Position numbers and translations under genes: made by a program. This document shows, in pieces, positions 15,943 to 31,281 of a stretch of DNA of 64,000 nucleotides (positions are counted from its first letter, which is position 1; each line of letters opens with the position of its first letter). The stretch comes from Actinomycetes bacterium. GTDB lineage: Bacteria; Actinomycetota; Acidimicrobiia; Acidimicrobiales; Ilumatobacteraceae. Below the pieces are notes generated by a model. It worked only from the letters and a program-made list of their open reading frames with translations. It was not told the DNA's origin and ran no database searches. The stretch covers positions 1 to 64,000 of the forward strand of contig JAIOPC010000014.1 of NCBI GenBank assembly GCA_021414085.1. The letters run 5' to 3'.

Positions 15943-16476
15943 ATGACTTCAGATAATCCCCGTGCAGAGAAGGTTGCGGTAGTCGACGAGGTCACCGCCA
16001 AGCTGAAAGCTGCCGACGCCGTGATCATCACTGAGTACCGCGGCATGTCGGTTGGCCAATTGGCCGCCCTGCGTCGCTCGTTGCGTGGTGTCGGTGGTGA
16101 GTACAAGGTGTTCAAGAACACGTTGGCTCGCTTCGGTGCCAAGAACGCAGGTGTTGAGGGTCTCGACGAATTGCTGTTGGGACCTTCCGGCATCACGTTC
16201 GTGAAGGGTGATATCGCAGGTGCCGCTAAGGCGCTGCGCGATGTCGCCAAGACCAACCCGCTGCTGGTTATCAAGGGTGGCGTACTTGCTGGCAAATCAT
16301 TGTCGGCAAAAGACGTCGAAGCCCTTGCCGATCTGCCAAGCCGGGAAGTGTTGCTGGCTCAGTTCGCCGGCGCACTACAAGCCCCGCTCGTCAAGACCGC
16401 TGGTCTGTTGCAGGCTCTGCCGCGCAACTTCGCCTACGGCCTGAAAGCACTCATCGATCAAAAAGAAGCCGCCTAA
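15943..16476 (+). CDS. rplJ: 50S ribosomal protein L10
   Basis: 177 residues. ATG 15943 is used, 5 nt after AAAGGAGG; the GTG at 15937 lies within the ribosome site. The L10 signature is clear ([33 protein letters not shown], described by its start AVVDEV and [28 protein letters not shown]). L10 anchors L7/L12 dimers on the ribosomal stalk and binds its own leader RNA. It is followed after 46 nt by rplL. Usually rplK-rplA precede it; here an accessory SARP operon does. Confidence 0.98.
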   Translation: MTSDNPRAEKVAVVDEVTAKLKAADAVIITEYRGMSVGQLAALRRSLRGVGGEYKVFKNTLARFGAKNAGVEGLDELLLGPSGITFVKGDIAGAAKALRDVAKTNPLLVIKGGVLAGKSLSAKDVEALADLPSREVLLAQFAGALQAPLVKTAGLLQALPRNFAYGLKALIDQKEAA

Positions 16477-16522
16477 GTACTTAGGCACTCATCAAACTCA
16501 GAACTCAAACAGGAGAACACAA

Positions 16523-16903
16523 ATGTCAATCGCAAGCATCCTCGACGACATCAGCAAGTTGACGGTCATCGAGCTCAAGGAACTGCTCGACTCGTTCGAA
16601 GAGAAGTTCGGCGTAACCGCCGCCGCTCCGGTGGCCGTGGCCGCTGCAGCCGGTGGTGGCGGAGGCGGCGCTGCCGCAGCCGAGGAAGAGAAGGACGAGT
16701 TCGATGTCATTCTCACCGACGCCGGCGCCCAGAAGATCCAGGTCATCAAGGTCGTGCGCGAGCTGACCAGCCTGGGCCTCAAGGAAGCCAAGGACCTGGT
16801 CGACGGAGCCCCGAAGCCGGTGCTCGAGAAGGCCACCAAGGAAGCTGCTGAAGCCGCCAAGGCCAAGCTGGTCGAGGCTGGCGCCTCGGTCGACGTTAAG
16901 TAG
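16523..16903 (+). CDS. rplL: 50S ribosomal protein L7/L12
   Basis: 126 residues, ATG with AGGAG 8 nt upstream. The N-terminal dimerisation helices ([25 protein letters not shown]) are followed by an Ala/Gly-rich hinge and the C-terminal factor-binding domain ([28 protein letters not shown], only partly quoted). L7/L12 recruits translational GTPases to the ribosome. A strong hairpin 35 nt after the stop probably separates its expression level from rpoBC, as in other bacteria. Confidence 0.98.
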   Translation: MSIASILDDISKLTVIELKELLDSFEEKFGVTAAAPVAVAAAAGGGGGGAAAAEEEKDEFDVILTDAGAQKIQVIKVVRELTSLGLKEAKDLVDGAPKPVLEKATKEAAEAAKAKLVEAGASVDVK

Positions 16904-16938
16904 AAAGTCAAGTAAGAACAGCAAGTAACTCGCGGGTC

Positions 16939-16975
16939 GGGTGATGTCGAGGCTCCGAAAGCCTTGACATCACCC
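16939..16975 (+). terminator. Hairpin between rplL and rpoB (partial terminator/attenuator)
   Basis: The arms 16939-16954 and 16960-16975 pair over 16 positions with one G-T wobble around the loop CCGAA. There is no U-tract. An rplL-rpoB attenuator is known in E. coli and would explain the higher output of ribosomal proteins than of polymerase. Confidence 0.75.
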
Positions 16976-17034
16976 ACCGCTCCGGCTTACCGTTCGCCAA
17001 CGGATTCGACCGCCGGGCAACTTGCCCGCAGCGG

Positions 17035-17063
17035 TTGACTACGTCGTGCTCGCCGGATAGCAT
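17035..17063 (+). promoter_or_regulatory. Candidate rpoBC promoter
   Basis: TTGACT (17035-17040), a 17-nt spacer and TAGCAT (17058-17063) match a housekeeping actinobacterial promoter. It sits after the attenuator hairpin and would give an untranslated leader of about 80 nt before the GTG of rpoB. Confidence 0.6.
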
Positions 17064-17151
17064 CGAACGTTGCCGTGCGTCTCGTTTTCCGCTACTCCTT
17101 TGTACCGGTGACTTTTCGCGCCCCCGTGTCGATCAAGATTGAGGAGTAGAC

Positions 17152-20826
<3,675 letters not shown>

Positions 20827-20840
20827 GAGAGGCTGAACCA

Positions 20841-24731
<3,891 letters not shown>

Positions 24732-24747
24732 GTCGTCTAGCTAGTAA

Positions 24748-25782
24748 TCAGTCCCAACCGCGCAGGTTGATCGGCCAGCGGTCGATCACCTCGTGGTCGC
24801 GGACCAACCACGCAATCTCGTGCATCGCCATCGTTGGGTCGATGTGCGCGGGCGCGAGTAGCACTCGCTCGCCTACTTTGATCGCGCCTGCCGGCTGGGC
24901 GAACGAGACGTGTTCGTCGCTGAGGAACCACACCTGCGCGTCGCGAGCATCGAGCGTGCTCACAGTTGGGTTGCCATGGTCCATGCCCATCGCCTTCAGC
25001 CCCACATCAGCCACCGCGCGGCTCGCGTTCGCTGATATCACCGTGCCGAGCACCCAACAGGCTTGCACGAACGGCAGCTGCAGTTTCGCGTAGTACGTAT
25101 CCATCAACGCGTAGCTGCCGGCTTGTACGTCGGTGACGCGGTCGTGCAGGTCGTACGTGCCCGTACCGCCGGCACTCACCACATCGCCACCAACGGACTC
25201 GTGCGCAGCGACCAGCAGGTCGACTGCCTCGGCGACCTTTCGGCGCTGAAGGTCGCGGTCGTCCATCACCATTAGATGGCCCTCGTAGCCCATCACTCCG
25301 CGCACGTGCATACCGCGGGCACGTGCGAGCTCGGCGATGCGCGCGGCATCGGAAGGTGCGCATCCACATCGAGGGAGCCCGATGTCGACGTCGACAAGCA
25401 CTTCACGAACACCGGCGGCGTCAGCGGCTTCGACAGTCTCCGGCGAGTCGACGGCAACGGTCATGCGCGCACCGTGTCGCTCGCCCTCGCTGACCATCTG
25501 GGCAAGGCGTGCACGGTCGAGCACCTCGTTGGCGAGCAGAAGATCTGCGCCGAGCCCAGCAGCCGCCATGCCGATCATCTCGCGCGGTGTGGCGCACGTG
25601 AAGGACGAATGCCCGACAGCCAACTGTGCCCGAGCGAGTTCCGTGCACTTGTGCGCCTTGACGTGCGGCCGCAGTGTGGCCCCGGGGCGGGCAGCCGCCA
25701 TGGTGTTCAGGTTTTGGGCGAGCAGTTCGGCATCGACGATGAGCGCCGGCGTAGGGAGATCGAGCAAAGTCCGCGGATCCAT
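24748..25782 (-). CDS. Fold-type III PLP enzyme, D-threonine aldolase / D-serine dehydratase-like
   Basis: 344 residues. An alanine-racemase-type barrel starts with DLPTPALIVDAELL and carries the PLP lysine in RPHVKAHKC (Lys42). The C-terminal beta domain has the metal pair in PAHIDPT; a His-x-Asp pair is typical of D-threonine aldolases, whereas D-serine dehydratases use His-x-Cys. The likely reaction is cleavage of a beta-hydroxy-D-amino acid to glycine and an aldehyde; the exact substrate is open. The start is 4 nt after the VapC stop, so it may be co-transcribed with the toxin pair. It is convergent with rpoC. Confidence 0.88.
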   Translation of the reverse strand: MDPRTLLDLPTPALIVDAELLAQNLNTMAAARPGATLRPHVKAHKCTELARAQLAVGHSSFTCATPREMIGMAAAGLGADLLLANEVLDRARLAQMVSEGERHGARMTVAVDSPETVEAADAAGVREVLVDVDIGLPRCGCAPSDAARIAELARARGMHVRGVMGYEGHLMVMDDRDLQRRKVAEAVDLLVAAHESVGGDVVSAGGTGTYDLHDRVTDVQAGSYALMDTYYAKLQLPFVQACWVLGTVISANASRAVADVGLKAMGMDHGNPTVSTLDARDAQVWFLSDEHVSFAQPAGAIKVGERVLLAPAHIDPTMAMHEIAWLVRDHEVIDRWPINLRGWD

Positions 25783-25786
25783 GCCA

Positions 25787-26203
25787 TCACCACTCGATCG
25801 TGGCGTCGCCGTTTGAACGGGCGTACTCGGTCAATACTGGGTCCTTCGATACGAGCGTTAGCTGATGGTGCACTGCCGTTGCGTAGATCATGCGGTCGGC
25901 GACGTCGCCGTTGAACTCTTCTAGCTGCGCAGCGGCTACTGAGATCGGTGGTGTCAACTCGGCAATCGCGATGATGCCATCGGTGAGTAAGTCGTGCACC
26001 CACATCTGTGTCGGGCGATCCAATGCGATCGTGCCTTCGCCGACCATGGTCGCGACTTCCCACAAGGAGATCGCGCTGAGGAACAAGCGTGGTGCATTGT
26101 CGATCAGTCGTCGGGCGCGCGTCGACAGCAGATCCGAGTCGGCTTGCCACCACAGCAGTGCGTGCGTGTCGAGCAGCAGCGATTCCGGCTCAGTTGTCGG
26201 CAC
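25787..26203 (-). CDS. vapC: PIN-domain toxin, VapC type
   Basis: 138 residues from a GTG at 26203, overlapping the antitoxin gene by 14 nt; an upstream in-frame ATG at 26329 would give an improbable tail inside the antitoxin gene. Four acidic PIN positions are visible: Asp in LLLDTHALLWW, Glu in SAISLWEVA, Asp in GDVADRMIYATA and Asp in VSKDPVL. VapC toxins are Mg-dependent ribonucleases that cut tRNA or rRNA and are blocked by the partner antitoxin. The pair sits between rpoC and rpsL. Confidence 0.9.
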   Translation of the reverse strand: MPTTEPESLLLDTHALLWWQADSDLLSTRARRLIDNAPRLFLSAISLWEVATMVGEGTIALDRPTQMWVHDLLTDGIIAIAELTPPISVAAAQLEEFNGDVADRMIYATAVHHQLTLVSKDPVLTEYARSNGDATIEW

Positions 26204-26417
26204 GCCACGCCTCGTCGGTGGAGAAGTATTCGGACTCGGCATCGGCCAGCAATGTGACCGAACCGACAACCACTGTGGTCGCTTCGATCGGCACCACGCG
26301 AGCGACCGGCTGGCCATGTTTGGTGACAACTAGCGGGCGATGCGTTGTCGCGACTTCGTCGAACAGTGCGAGGCAGCGAGCCTTGAAAACACTGGCAGGT
26401 ACCCTGGGATCGGCCAT
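26190..26417 (-). CDS. Phd/YefM-type antitoxin for the adjacent VapC
   Basis: 75 residues from the ATG at 26417. This start is chosen because the protein begins with the usual Phd pattern (VPASVFKARCLALFDEVATTHRPLVVTKHGQPVARVVP, key parts FKARC and TKHGQPVA) and a TACGAT box lies exactly 6 nt upstream; longer starts at 26453 or 26501 would run through the palindrome at 26451-26474. Antitoxins of this type bind DNA through the N-terminus and neutralise the toxin through the C-terminus. The gene overlaps vapC. Confidence 0.88.
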   Translation of the reverse strand: MADPRVPASVFKARCLALFDEVATTHRPLVVTKHGQPVARVVPIEATTVVVGSVTLLADAESEYFSTDEAWRADN

Positions 26418-26423
26418 TGCTAA

Positions 26424-26429
26424 ATCGTA
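26424..26429 (-). promoter_or_regulatory. Candidate leaderless -10 box for the toxin-antitoxin operon
   Basis: TACGAT on the minus strand, then TTAGCA, then the ATG at 26417. The spacing (6 nt) is the same as at several other genes in the window. Confidence 0.5.
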
Positions 26430-26450
26430 TCCCTTAGTGACTGCAGATAT

Positions 26451-26474
26451 GACCATAGACAGTTGACTATGGTC
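26451..26474. promoter_or_regulatory. 8-bp inverted repeat, candidate antitoxin operator
   Basis: GACCATAG (26451-26458) and CTATGGTC (26467-26474) are exact reverse complements with an 8-nt spacer. The repeat lies just upstream of the -35 region expected for the antitoxin promoter, where autoregulatory toxin-antitoxin complexes usually bind. Confidence 0.55.
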
Positions 26475-26517
26475 GGTCTTTCTTGCCGCCAAGGTGGTCA
26501 ACTCTGGCCGCGATGCC

Positions 26518-26523
26518 TAGCCT
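26518..26523 (+). promoter_or_regulatory. Candidate leaderless -10 box (TAGCCT) for rpsL
   Basis: TAGCCT is followed by TGCCGG and then the GTG start of rpsL at 26530. No Shine-Dalgarno site is present before rpsL, which fits a leaderless message. Confidence 0.5.
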
Positions 26524-26529
26524 TGCCGG

Positions 26530-26901
26530 GTGCCAACAATTCAGCAGCTCGTCCGCCAAGGACGTAGTACCAAGTTCTCCAAGACCAAGACGCCTGCCCT
26601 GAAGGGTTCGCCCCAGCGGCGCGGCGTGTGCACCCGTGTGTACACCAACACCCCGAAGAAGCCGAACTCGGCTCTGCGCAAGGTGGCGCGTGTTCGCCTC
26701 ACCAGCGGCGTCGAAATCACGGCGTACATCCCGGGCGAGGGTCACAACCTGCAAGAGCACAGCATCGTGCTGGTGCGTGGCGGTCGTGTGCGCGACTTGC
26801 CAGGTGTTCGTTACAAGATCATCCGCGGCGCGCTCGACGCCGCCGGTGTGAAGAATCGCAAGCAAGCCCGCAGCCGCTACGGCGCCAAACTGGTCAAGTA
26901 A
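26530..26901 (+). CDS. rpsL: 30S ribosomal protein S12
   Basis: 123 residues, GTG start. The sequence is canonical ([39 protein letters not shown]). The lysines mutated in streptomycin resistance are wild type. S12 lies at the decoding centre. It has no ribosome site and a TAGCCT box 6 nt before GTG, so translation is probably leaderless. rpsG follows after 13 nt with its own AAGGA site. Confidence 0.98.
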   Translation: MPTIQQLVRQGRSTKFSKTKTPALKGSPQRRGVCTRVYTNTPKKPNSALRKVARVRLTSGVEITAYIPGEGHNLQEHSIVLVRGGRVRDLPGVRYKIIRGALDAAGVKNRKQARSRYGAKLVK

Positions 26902-26914
26902 GAAGGATTGAACA

Positions 26915-27385
26915 ATGCCTCGTAAAGGTCCCGCCCAGCGTCGTGAGCTCATGCCCGACCCGATCTATCGCTCGCTGCTCGTTAGCCAATTGGTCAACAA
27001 GGTCATGCTGCACGGCAAGCGTTCCGTTGCCGAGAAGATCGTGTACGACGCACTCAAGATCGTGGAAGAGAAGTCTGGTGCCGAGCCCGTCGCCACGCTG
27101 AAGCGTGCGATCGACAACATCAAGCCGCCGCTGGAAGTGCGCAGCCGTCGTGTTGGTGGCGCCACCTACCAGGTTCCGGTGGAAGTGCGCCCACGTCGTG
27201 CAAGCACGCTCGCCGTGCGTTGGCTCGTCGACTTCAGCCGTGCCCGTCGCGAAAAGACGATGGCCGAGTGCCTCGCTGGTGAGCTGCTCGATGCCGGTAA
27301 CGGCCTCGGCGCCAGCATCAAGAAGCGCGACGACATGCAGAAGATGGCCGAGAGCAACAAGGCCTTCGCTCACTACCGCTGGTAG
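26915..27385 (+). CDS. rpsG: 30S ribosomal protein S7
   Basis: 156 residues; ATG with AGAAGGA upstream. Canonical start [18 protein letters not shown], with [14 protein letters not shown] in the middle. S7 nucleates assembly of the 30S head and contacts the E-site tRNA. Normally fusA and tuf follow in the str operon; here the next gene is convergent and unrelated, so the operon ends at rpsG. Confidence 0.98.
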   Translation: MPRKGPAQRRELMPDPIYRSLLVSQLVNKVMLHGKRSVAEKIVYDALKIVEEKSGAEPVATLKRAIDNIKPPLEVRSRRVGGATYQVPVEVRPRRASTLAVRWLVDFSRARREKTMAECLAGELLDAGNGLGASIKKRDDMQKMAESNKAFAHYRW

Positions 27386-27401
27386 TACTGGCGGCAGTCG
27401 C

Positions 27402-27857
27402 CTACAGCGGCAGCCTTGTCGCGACTTCGGGGAACTGTTGCCCGAATTCGAATGCGTGCTCCGACGGCCCGTTGCGGTCGAAGTAATCCAACCGCGCCTT
27501 CGCTTCGTCGACGGTTGGCAGCGTGCCCTCCTCGATCCACCACATGACCGCCCGCGAACCGGGTTCGAACCATTCCGCCCGCCGGCGAAAGAAGTCGCGG
27601 TGCAGGCCGCGATAGGCGAAGTCGCGCAGGGCCTTCTGCGACTTCCACACCGTGAGGTTGACGATCGTCAGCGGATTGGGAAAGGTTTGGATCGAGGTTG
27701 CGTCGCCGGCATCGGTCTGTAGCCGCCAGACAAAACCATCGGATGCTTCGCCAGCGGCGTTCACCGGATCGAGCGCATTCCTAAAGTCTGCGGTCTCCAC
27801 GGCGTCGATCGGATGCCTCAACGTGGCGACGTTGAGTTGCGCAAGATGCAGTGCCAT
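27402..27857 (-). CDS. DUF3291 domain protein
   Basis: 151 residues. The pattern HLAQLNVATLRHP at the start, TVWKSQKALRDFAYRGLHRDFFRRRAEWF (key parts VWKS and HRDFF) in the middle and MWWIEEGTLPTVDEAKARL later is typical of DUF3291, a small dimeric-barrel-like family of unknown function with relatives among monooxygenase-type folds. The gene is convergent with rpsG and divergent from the MFS exporter. A TAGAAT box lies 6 nt before its ATG, suggesting leaderless expression. Confidence 0.82.
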   Translation of the reverse strand: MALHLAQLNVATLRHPIDAVETADFRNALDPVNAAGEASDGFVWRLQTDAGDATSIQTFPNPLTIVNLTVWKSQKALRDFAYRGLHRDFFRRRAEWFEPGSRAVMWWIEEGTLPTVDEAKARLDYFDRNGPSEHAFEFGQQFPEVATRLPL

Positions 27858-27863
27858 GGATCG

Positions 27864-27869
27864 ATTCTA
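27864..27869 (-). promoter_or_regulatory. Candidate leaderless -10 box (TAGAAT) for the DUF3291 gene
   Basis: On the minus strand TAGAAT, then CGATCC, then the ATG at 27857. It is back to back with the promoter of the MFS gene. Confidence 0.5.
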
Positions 27870-27874
27870 GAAAG

Positions 27875-27902
27875 TTGCGATGCGAAGGAGTCTCACTACG
27901 CT
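27875..27902 (+). promoter_or_regulatory. Candidate leaderless promoter of the MFS gene
   Basis: TTGCGA (27875-27880), 16-nt spacer, TACGCT (27897-27902), then 6 nt to the ATG at 27909. A GAAGGAG at 27884-27890 is about 18 nt from the ATG, too far to serve as a ribosome site. Confidence 0.55.
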
Positions 27903-27908
27903 GCCGAC

Positions 27909-29483
27909 ATGACTACAACCGCAGCTGTAAGCGTCGAAGATCTCGACGGAGTCGATCCGAAGACGTACGAGCGCCGCTGGTGGATTCTCGCCACGATGTG
28001 CCTCAGCCTCGTGCTCATCGTCGCCACGGTTAGCTCGGTCAACGTCGCCATTCCTGCGCTTTCAGGTTCCGAGCTACGGCCTAGTGACACGCAGGTGTTG
28101 TGGATCGTCGATGCATACGCACTTGTGTTTGCAGCCTTGCTGCTGCCTGCAGGTGCGCTCGGTGATCGTTTCGGTCGCAAGGGTGCGCTGCTGACTGGTC
28201 TTGTGATCTTCGCGGCCGCATCGGCCGTTTGTGCCTTCATGACCTCGGCGAACGCGCTGATCGCCTGCCGCGCGGTCATGGGAATCGGTGCCGCGTTGAT
28301 CATGCCGTCGACGTTGAGTCTGTTGCAGTCGTGCTTTCCGCGCCGCGAACGAGCTAAGGCAATCGCGATGTGGGCCGGTTTCGCTGGCGCGGGCGGGGCG
28401 ATTGGTCCAGTCATGGGCGGCGCACTTCTTGGACACTTCTGGTACGGCTCCGTCTTCTTCGTCGCGGCCCCGATCGCGTTTGTTGCGTTCATTGCGTCCG
28501 CCGTCCTGGCGCCTTCGTCGCGCGAGCCCAACGCTGCCCGCCTCGACCTCTTCGGCGCGCTGCTATCGATCGTCGGGTTCGGTGGCTTGTTGGCGGCGAT
28601 CATCGAAGGACCCGAGCGCGGCTGGAGCGACCCGCTGGTGGTCGCTGGCTTCGTCGCCGCAGTCGTGTGCCTGGTGGGCTTTGTCGCCTTTGAACGCAAG
28701 GTCAGCGACCCTCTGCTGGACATGAAGTTCTTCCGCAACCGACGGTTCGCGATGGGAAGCATGGGCATTTCGGTCACGTTCTTCGGAATGTTCTCGATGT
28801 TCTTCATCCTCACGCAGTACTTGCAGTACGTCGCCGGTTACTCGGCGTTAGGGGCTGGCCTGCGCGGTTTGCCGTTTGCCTTCACGATGATCCTGGTCTC
28901 GCCGCGGGCACCGCTGATCGCTCGTCGGATCGGTGCCAAGCGTGCCGTCGCTGGTGGAATGGCACTGATGTCCGTGGGCGTGTTGTTGATGTCGTTTGTC
29001 ACCAGCGACACGTCGTACTTCTATGTGGCTGGCTGCCTCGTGTTGATGGCAGCAGGCGTCGGGGCGGCGATGCCTTCGCTGAGCAGTGGCATCGTGCAGA
29101 GCGTTCCGATGCACAAGGCCGGCGTCGGAGCCGCGGTCAACGACACGACTCGTGAAGTGGGCGGTGCGATCGGCATCGCGATCGTCGGCAGCATTGTCAA
29201 CAGCATCTTCCGCAGCAACGTCGGCTCAGCGCTCGCCGGATTGCCGGCTGCGCAGCAAGAGTTTGCGAAAGACAACATCGCGAAGGCGCTTGGCGTGAGC
29301 AAAGGTTTGGCACAGTCGGGCGACCCGCAGGCAGCCGCCGAGCTACGCCGCGCCGTGCAGCAGGCGTTCCTCGATGGCGCACACGTGGCGCTGAAGGTGG
29401 CCGCCGGTGTGGTGATTGTCGCGGCTGTGATCATGTATCAGCGGCTACCCGACGGTGGCGAACACCACACGTCGTCCCACTGA
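27909..29483 (+). CDS. MFS multidrug exporter, DHA2 (EmrB/QacA) family
   Basis: 524 residues from the ATG at 27909; a longer GTG-type start at 27813 would overlap the divergent gene. The first helix follows RRWWILATMCL; motif A is GDRFGRKGALL and the antiporter motif is around RAVMGIGAALIMPSTLSLL (key part GIGAALIMP). About 14 hydrophobic segments are expected over this length. Members export drugs or metabolites using the proton gradient. The substrate is unknown; no regulator gene of the TetR or MarR type is adjacent. Confidence 0.92.
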   Translation: MTTTAAVSVEDLDGVDPKTYERRWWILATMCLSLVLIVATVSSVNVAIPALSGSELRPSDTQVLWIVDAYALVFAALLLPAGALGDRFGRKGALLTGLVIFAAASAVCAFMTSANALIACRAVMGIGAALIMPSTLSLLQSCFPRRERAKAIAMWAGFAGAGGAIGPVMGGALLGHFWYGSVFFVAAPIAFVAFIASAVLAPSSREPNAARLDLFGALLSIVGFGGLLAAIIEGPERGWSDPLVVAGFVAAVVCLVGFVAFERKVSDPLLDMKFFRNRRFAMGSMGISVTFFGMFSMFFILTQYLQYVAGYSALGAGLRGLPFAFTMILVSPRAPLIARRIGAKRAVAGGMALMSVGVLLMSFVTSDTSYFYVAGCLVLMAAGVGAAMPSLSSGIVQSVPMHKAGVGAAVNDTTREVGGAIGIAIVGSIVNSIFRSNVGSALAGLPAAQQEFAKDNIAKALGVSKGLAQSGDPQAAAELRRAVQQAFLDGAHVALKVAAGVVIVAAVIMYQRLPDGGEHHTSSH

Positions 29484-29485
29484 CA

Positions 29486-30160
29486 TCACACCGCGGGTTT
29501 GCTCCACTCGCGTTCGGCGCGCTTGAGGCGGAAGTAGCGCACGATCTCGATAGCGACGTTGATTCCGAGGGCGGTGCCGAACGCGATCCAGAAAGCCTTC
29601 GAGTGGTCGTCCTTGAACGGCTCGCCCACCAGCCGGGCGAGCCCAGCGGCATAGGTGGCCCAAATGAGGGCAGCGATGAATGTCCACCGGACGAACCATG
29701 CGCGTGATTGGCGGGTGATGCCGCTCGCGATCGTGATGGCGGTGCGACCACCCGGAATGAACCTGGCAGTGATCAGCAGTAGGCCGCCGCGAGCAGCTAT
29801 CTGTTCCCGTGCCCACGTGAGCTTGGCTGCGAACTTCGGCTTGCGTTGCGCTCGCCGCTCGAACGCGTCTGACCAATGCTTACCGATGCTGAACGCCATG
29901 TTGTCGCCGATGAACGCGCCGGCAGCACCTGCTGCGATGACAGCGACCAACGGGTACGGCGCCGTCCCGGTTGCGACAGCCACGCCACCGATGATCACGG
30001 TGGTCTCGCTAGGAACGACCGGTATCACCGAGTCGAGCAGAGCGATGGTGAAGATAACTCCGAGGAACCACCAGTTGCCTGCCCAGTCGCCGAGCTTGTC
30101 GGTGAACTCGCTCAGCCAGTCGATCACACCATTCAGAAAACCGAGATTGGCCGCCAGCAT
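29486..30160 (-). CDS. DedA family membrane protein
   Basis: 224 residues with four to five hydrophobic segments. The DedA/SNARE-associated pattern is visible: DSVIPVVPSETTVIIGG near the N-terminus, GAFIGDNMAFSIGKHW, and ARFIPGGRTAITIASG in the middle. DedA proteins are undecaprenyl-phosphate or phospholipid flippases and help membrane homeostasis and resistance to cationic peptides. It ends an operon with the PurK-like and OYE-like genes, starting 11 nt after the former. Confidence 0.92.
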   Translation of the reverse strand: MLAANLGFLNGVIDWLSEFTDKLGDWAGNWWFLGVIFTIALLDSVIPVVPSETTVIIGGVAVATGTAPYPLVAVIAAGAAGAFIGDNMAFSIGKHWSDAFERRAQRKPKFAAKLTWAREQIAARGGLLLITARFIPGGRTAITIASGITRQSRAWFVRWTFIAALIWATYAAGLARLVGEPFKDDHSKAFWIAFGTALGINVAIEIVRYFRLKRAEREWSKPAV

Positions 30161-30171
30161 GAGCGAGCAGG

Positions 30172-31281
30172 CTAACTGGTGGTGAGTTGCTTGCGCAGGC
30201 GACGCACAACGCTGGTGGAACCGGCAGCGGTGCCGCTCGCAGCGGCGAGATGCCCGGCGATAACGCCGTCGCCGGGCTCAACGCCGTCGTAGCGGTGCAC
30301 GTGCGCAGTGCCTTCGCTGAGCACCCGCTCCCACTTCGGCTCGCCGTCGGCCCATAGTTCGCCAGGAAGGCTGACGACCGCGATGCCTGGTGCTGTCATG
30401 GCCGATGCACCAAGCCCGAGGCCGCAAACAGCGCGCAGCTGCTGCTCGTATTGGTTCGTTCGACAGCTGTCGAGCGTGTAGAGCCCGAGCACACTCGGCT
30501 GCGGGATCATTTCGTGCACGTAGACCTCGCGCCCAACGACGAACATGTGCACTGTGAGGACACCGATGATGCCCAACTCGGTGGCGATGAATGCGGCGAG
30601 TTCGGCACCGTCGGCCTGACCAGAACCAAGCAAGCTCGCCGGTGCGTAGCTGACCTCGAGCTTGCCGTGCACGTATTGCTGCTGCGCAACTGGATAGGTG
30701 GCGACGCTGCCATCGCCACTGCGGGCGACGATGATCGAGAGTTCACGACCGAGCGGGAGGCGTTGCTCTAACACGCACGGTCGGCGACCGAGCGCTTGCC
30801 ACGCCTCGGGCAGGTCGACGTGGGCGGCTATGCGTACCTGGCCGTGGCGTCCGCCACCGTGATGTCGCAGCTTCAGGATCGCAGGGAACTTGGTGTCGGC
30901 CGCGGCGACGATGTCGTCCTCGGACTCGATCAGCATGTGCGGCCCGACGCCGATGCCGAGATCTTCAAGAAAGCGCTTCTCCGCGATTCGATCCATGCAC
31001 AGCTCGACGACGTCGGGGCTCGGGTGCACCGGCACCTTGGCGGCGACCCGTCGCATCGCCGCGAGCGGCAGCTGATCGACGACTGTGACGACGCTGCACT
31101 CTTTTGCCGCCTGCATCAGCGCTCTTGCCGCCAGTTTGGGGTCAATGACGAGAGTGCGATACCCCATCTGCTGGGCGGCGTGCTCGAAATAGCGGGTTGT
31201 CGGTCCCCCGCCAAGAAGGCCGATCGTCGCCGGTGGCACGGTTGGTGGTGGCACGATTGGTGGCGGAGCCATGTCGGTCAT
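30172..31281 (-). CDS. Divergent PurK-like ATP-grasp enzyme
   Basis: 369 residues. A proline-rich head (MAPPPIVPPPTVPP) precedes a PurK-like layout: IGLLGGGPTTRYFEHAAQQMGYR (key part GLLGGG), FPAILKLRHHGGGRHGQ, RELSIIVARSGDG and LRAVCGLGLG. However, the C-terminal Mg and substrate motif of true PurK (E-L-F, then NEIAPRPHNSGH) has become H-M-F and HEMIPQPSVLGL, with the conserved acidic and Asn residues lost. There is no purE nearby. The start overlaps the OYE-family gene by 4 nt, so the two are translationally coupled. A changed substrate in the carboxylate-amine ligase family is likely; classical N5-CAIR synthesis is doubtful. Confidence 0.7.
   Translation of the reverse strand: MTDMAPPPIVPPPTVPPATIGLLGGGPTTRYFEHAAQQMGYRTLVIDPKLAARALMQAAKECSVVTVVDQLPLAAMRRVAAKVPVHPSPDVVELCMDRIAEKRFLEDLGIGVGPHMLIESEDDIVAAADTKFPAILKLRHHGGGRHGQVRIAAHVDLPEAWQALGRRPCVLEQRLPLGRELSIIVARSGDGSVATYPVAQQQYVHGKLEVSYAPASLLGSGQADGAELAAFIATELGIIGVLTVHMFVVGREVYVHEMIPQPSVLGLYTLDSCRTNQYEQQLRAVCGLGLGASAMTAPGIAVVSLPGELWADGEPKWERVLSEGTAHVHRYDGVEPGDGVIAGHLAAASGTAAGSTSVVRRLRKQLTTS

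Noticed and set aside
26418-26501. Longer forms of the antitoxin starting at 26453 or 26501.
   Set aside because: They would run through the palindrome and the likely -10 box; the family match begins at the ATG 26417.
26902-27401. Search for fusA or tuf remnants after rpsG.
   Set aside because: Only 16 nt lie between rpsG and the convergent DUF3291 gene; no elongation factor motif is present.
30172-31281. Straight assignment as PurK (N5-carboxyaminoimidazole ribonucleotide synthase).
   Set aside because: Key C-terminal residues of PurK are changed and no purE is nearby, so only a PurK-like label is justified.
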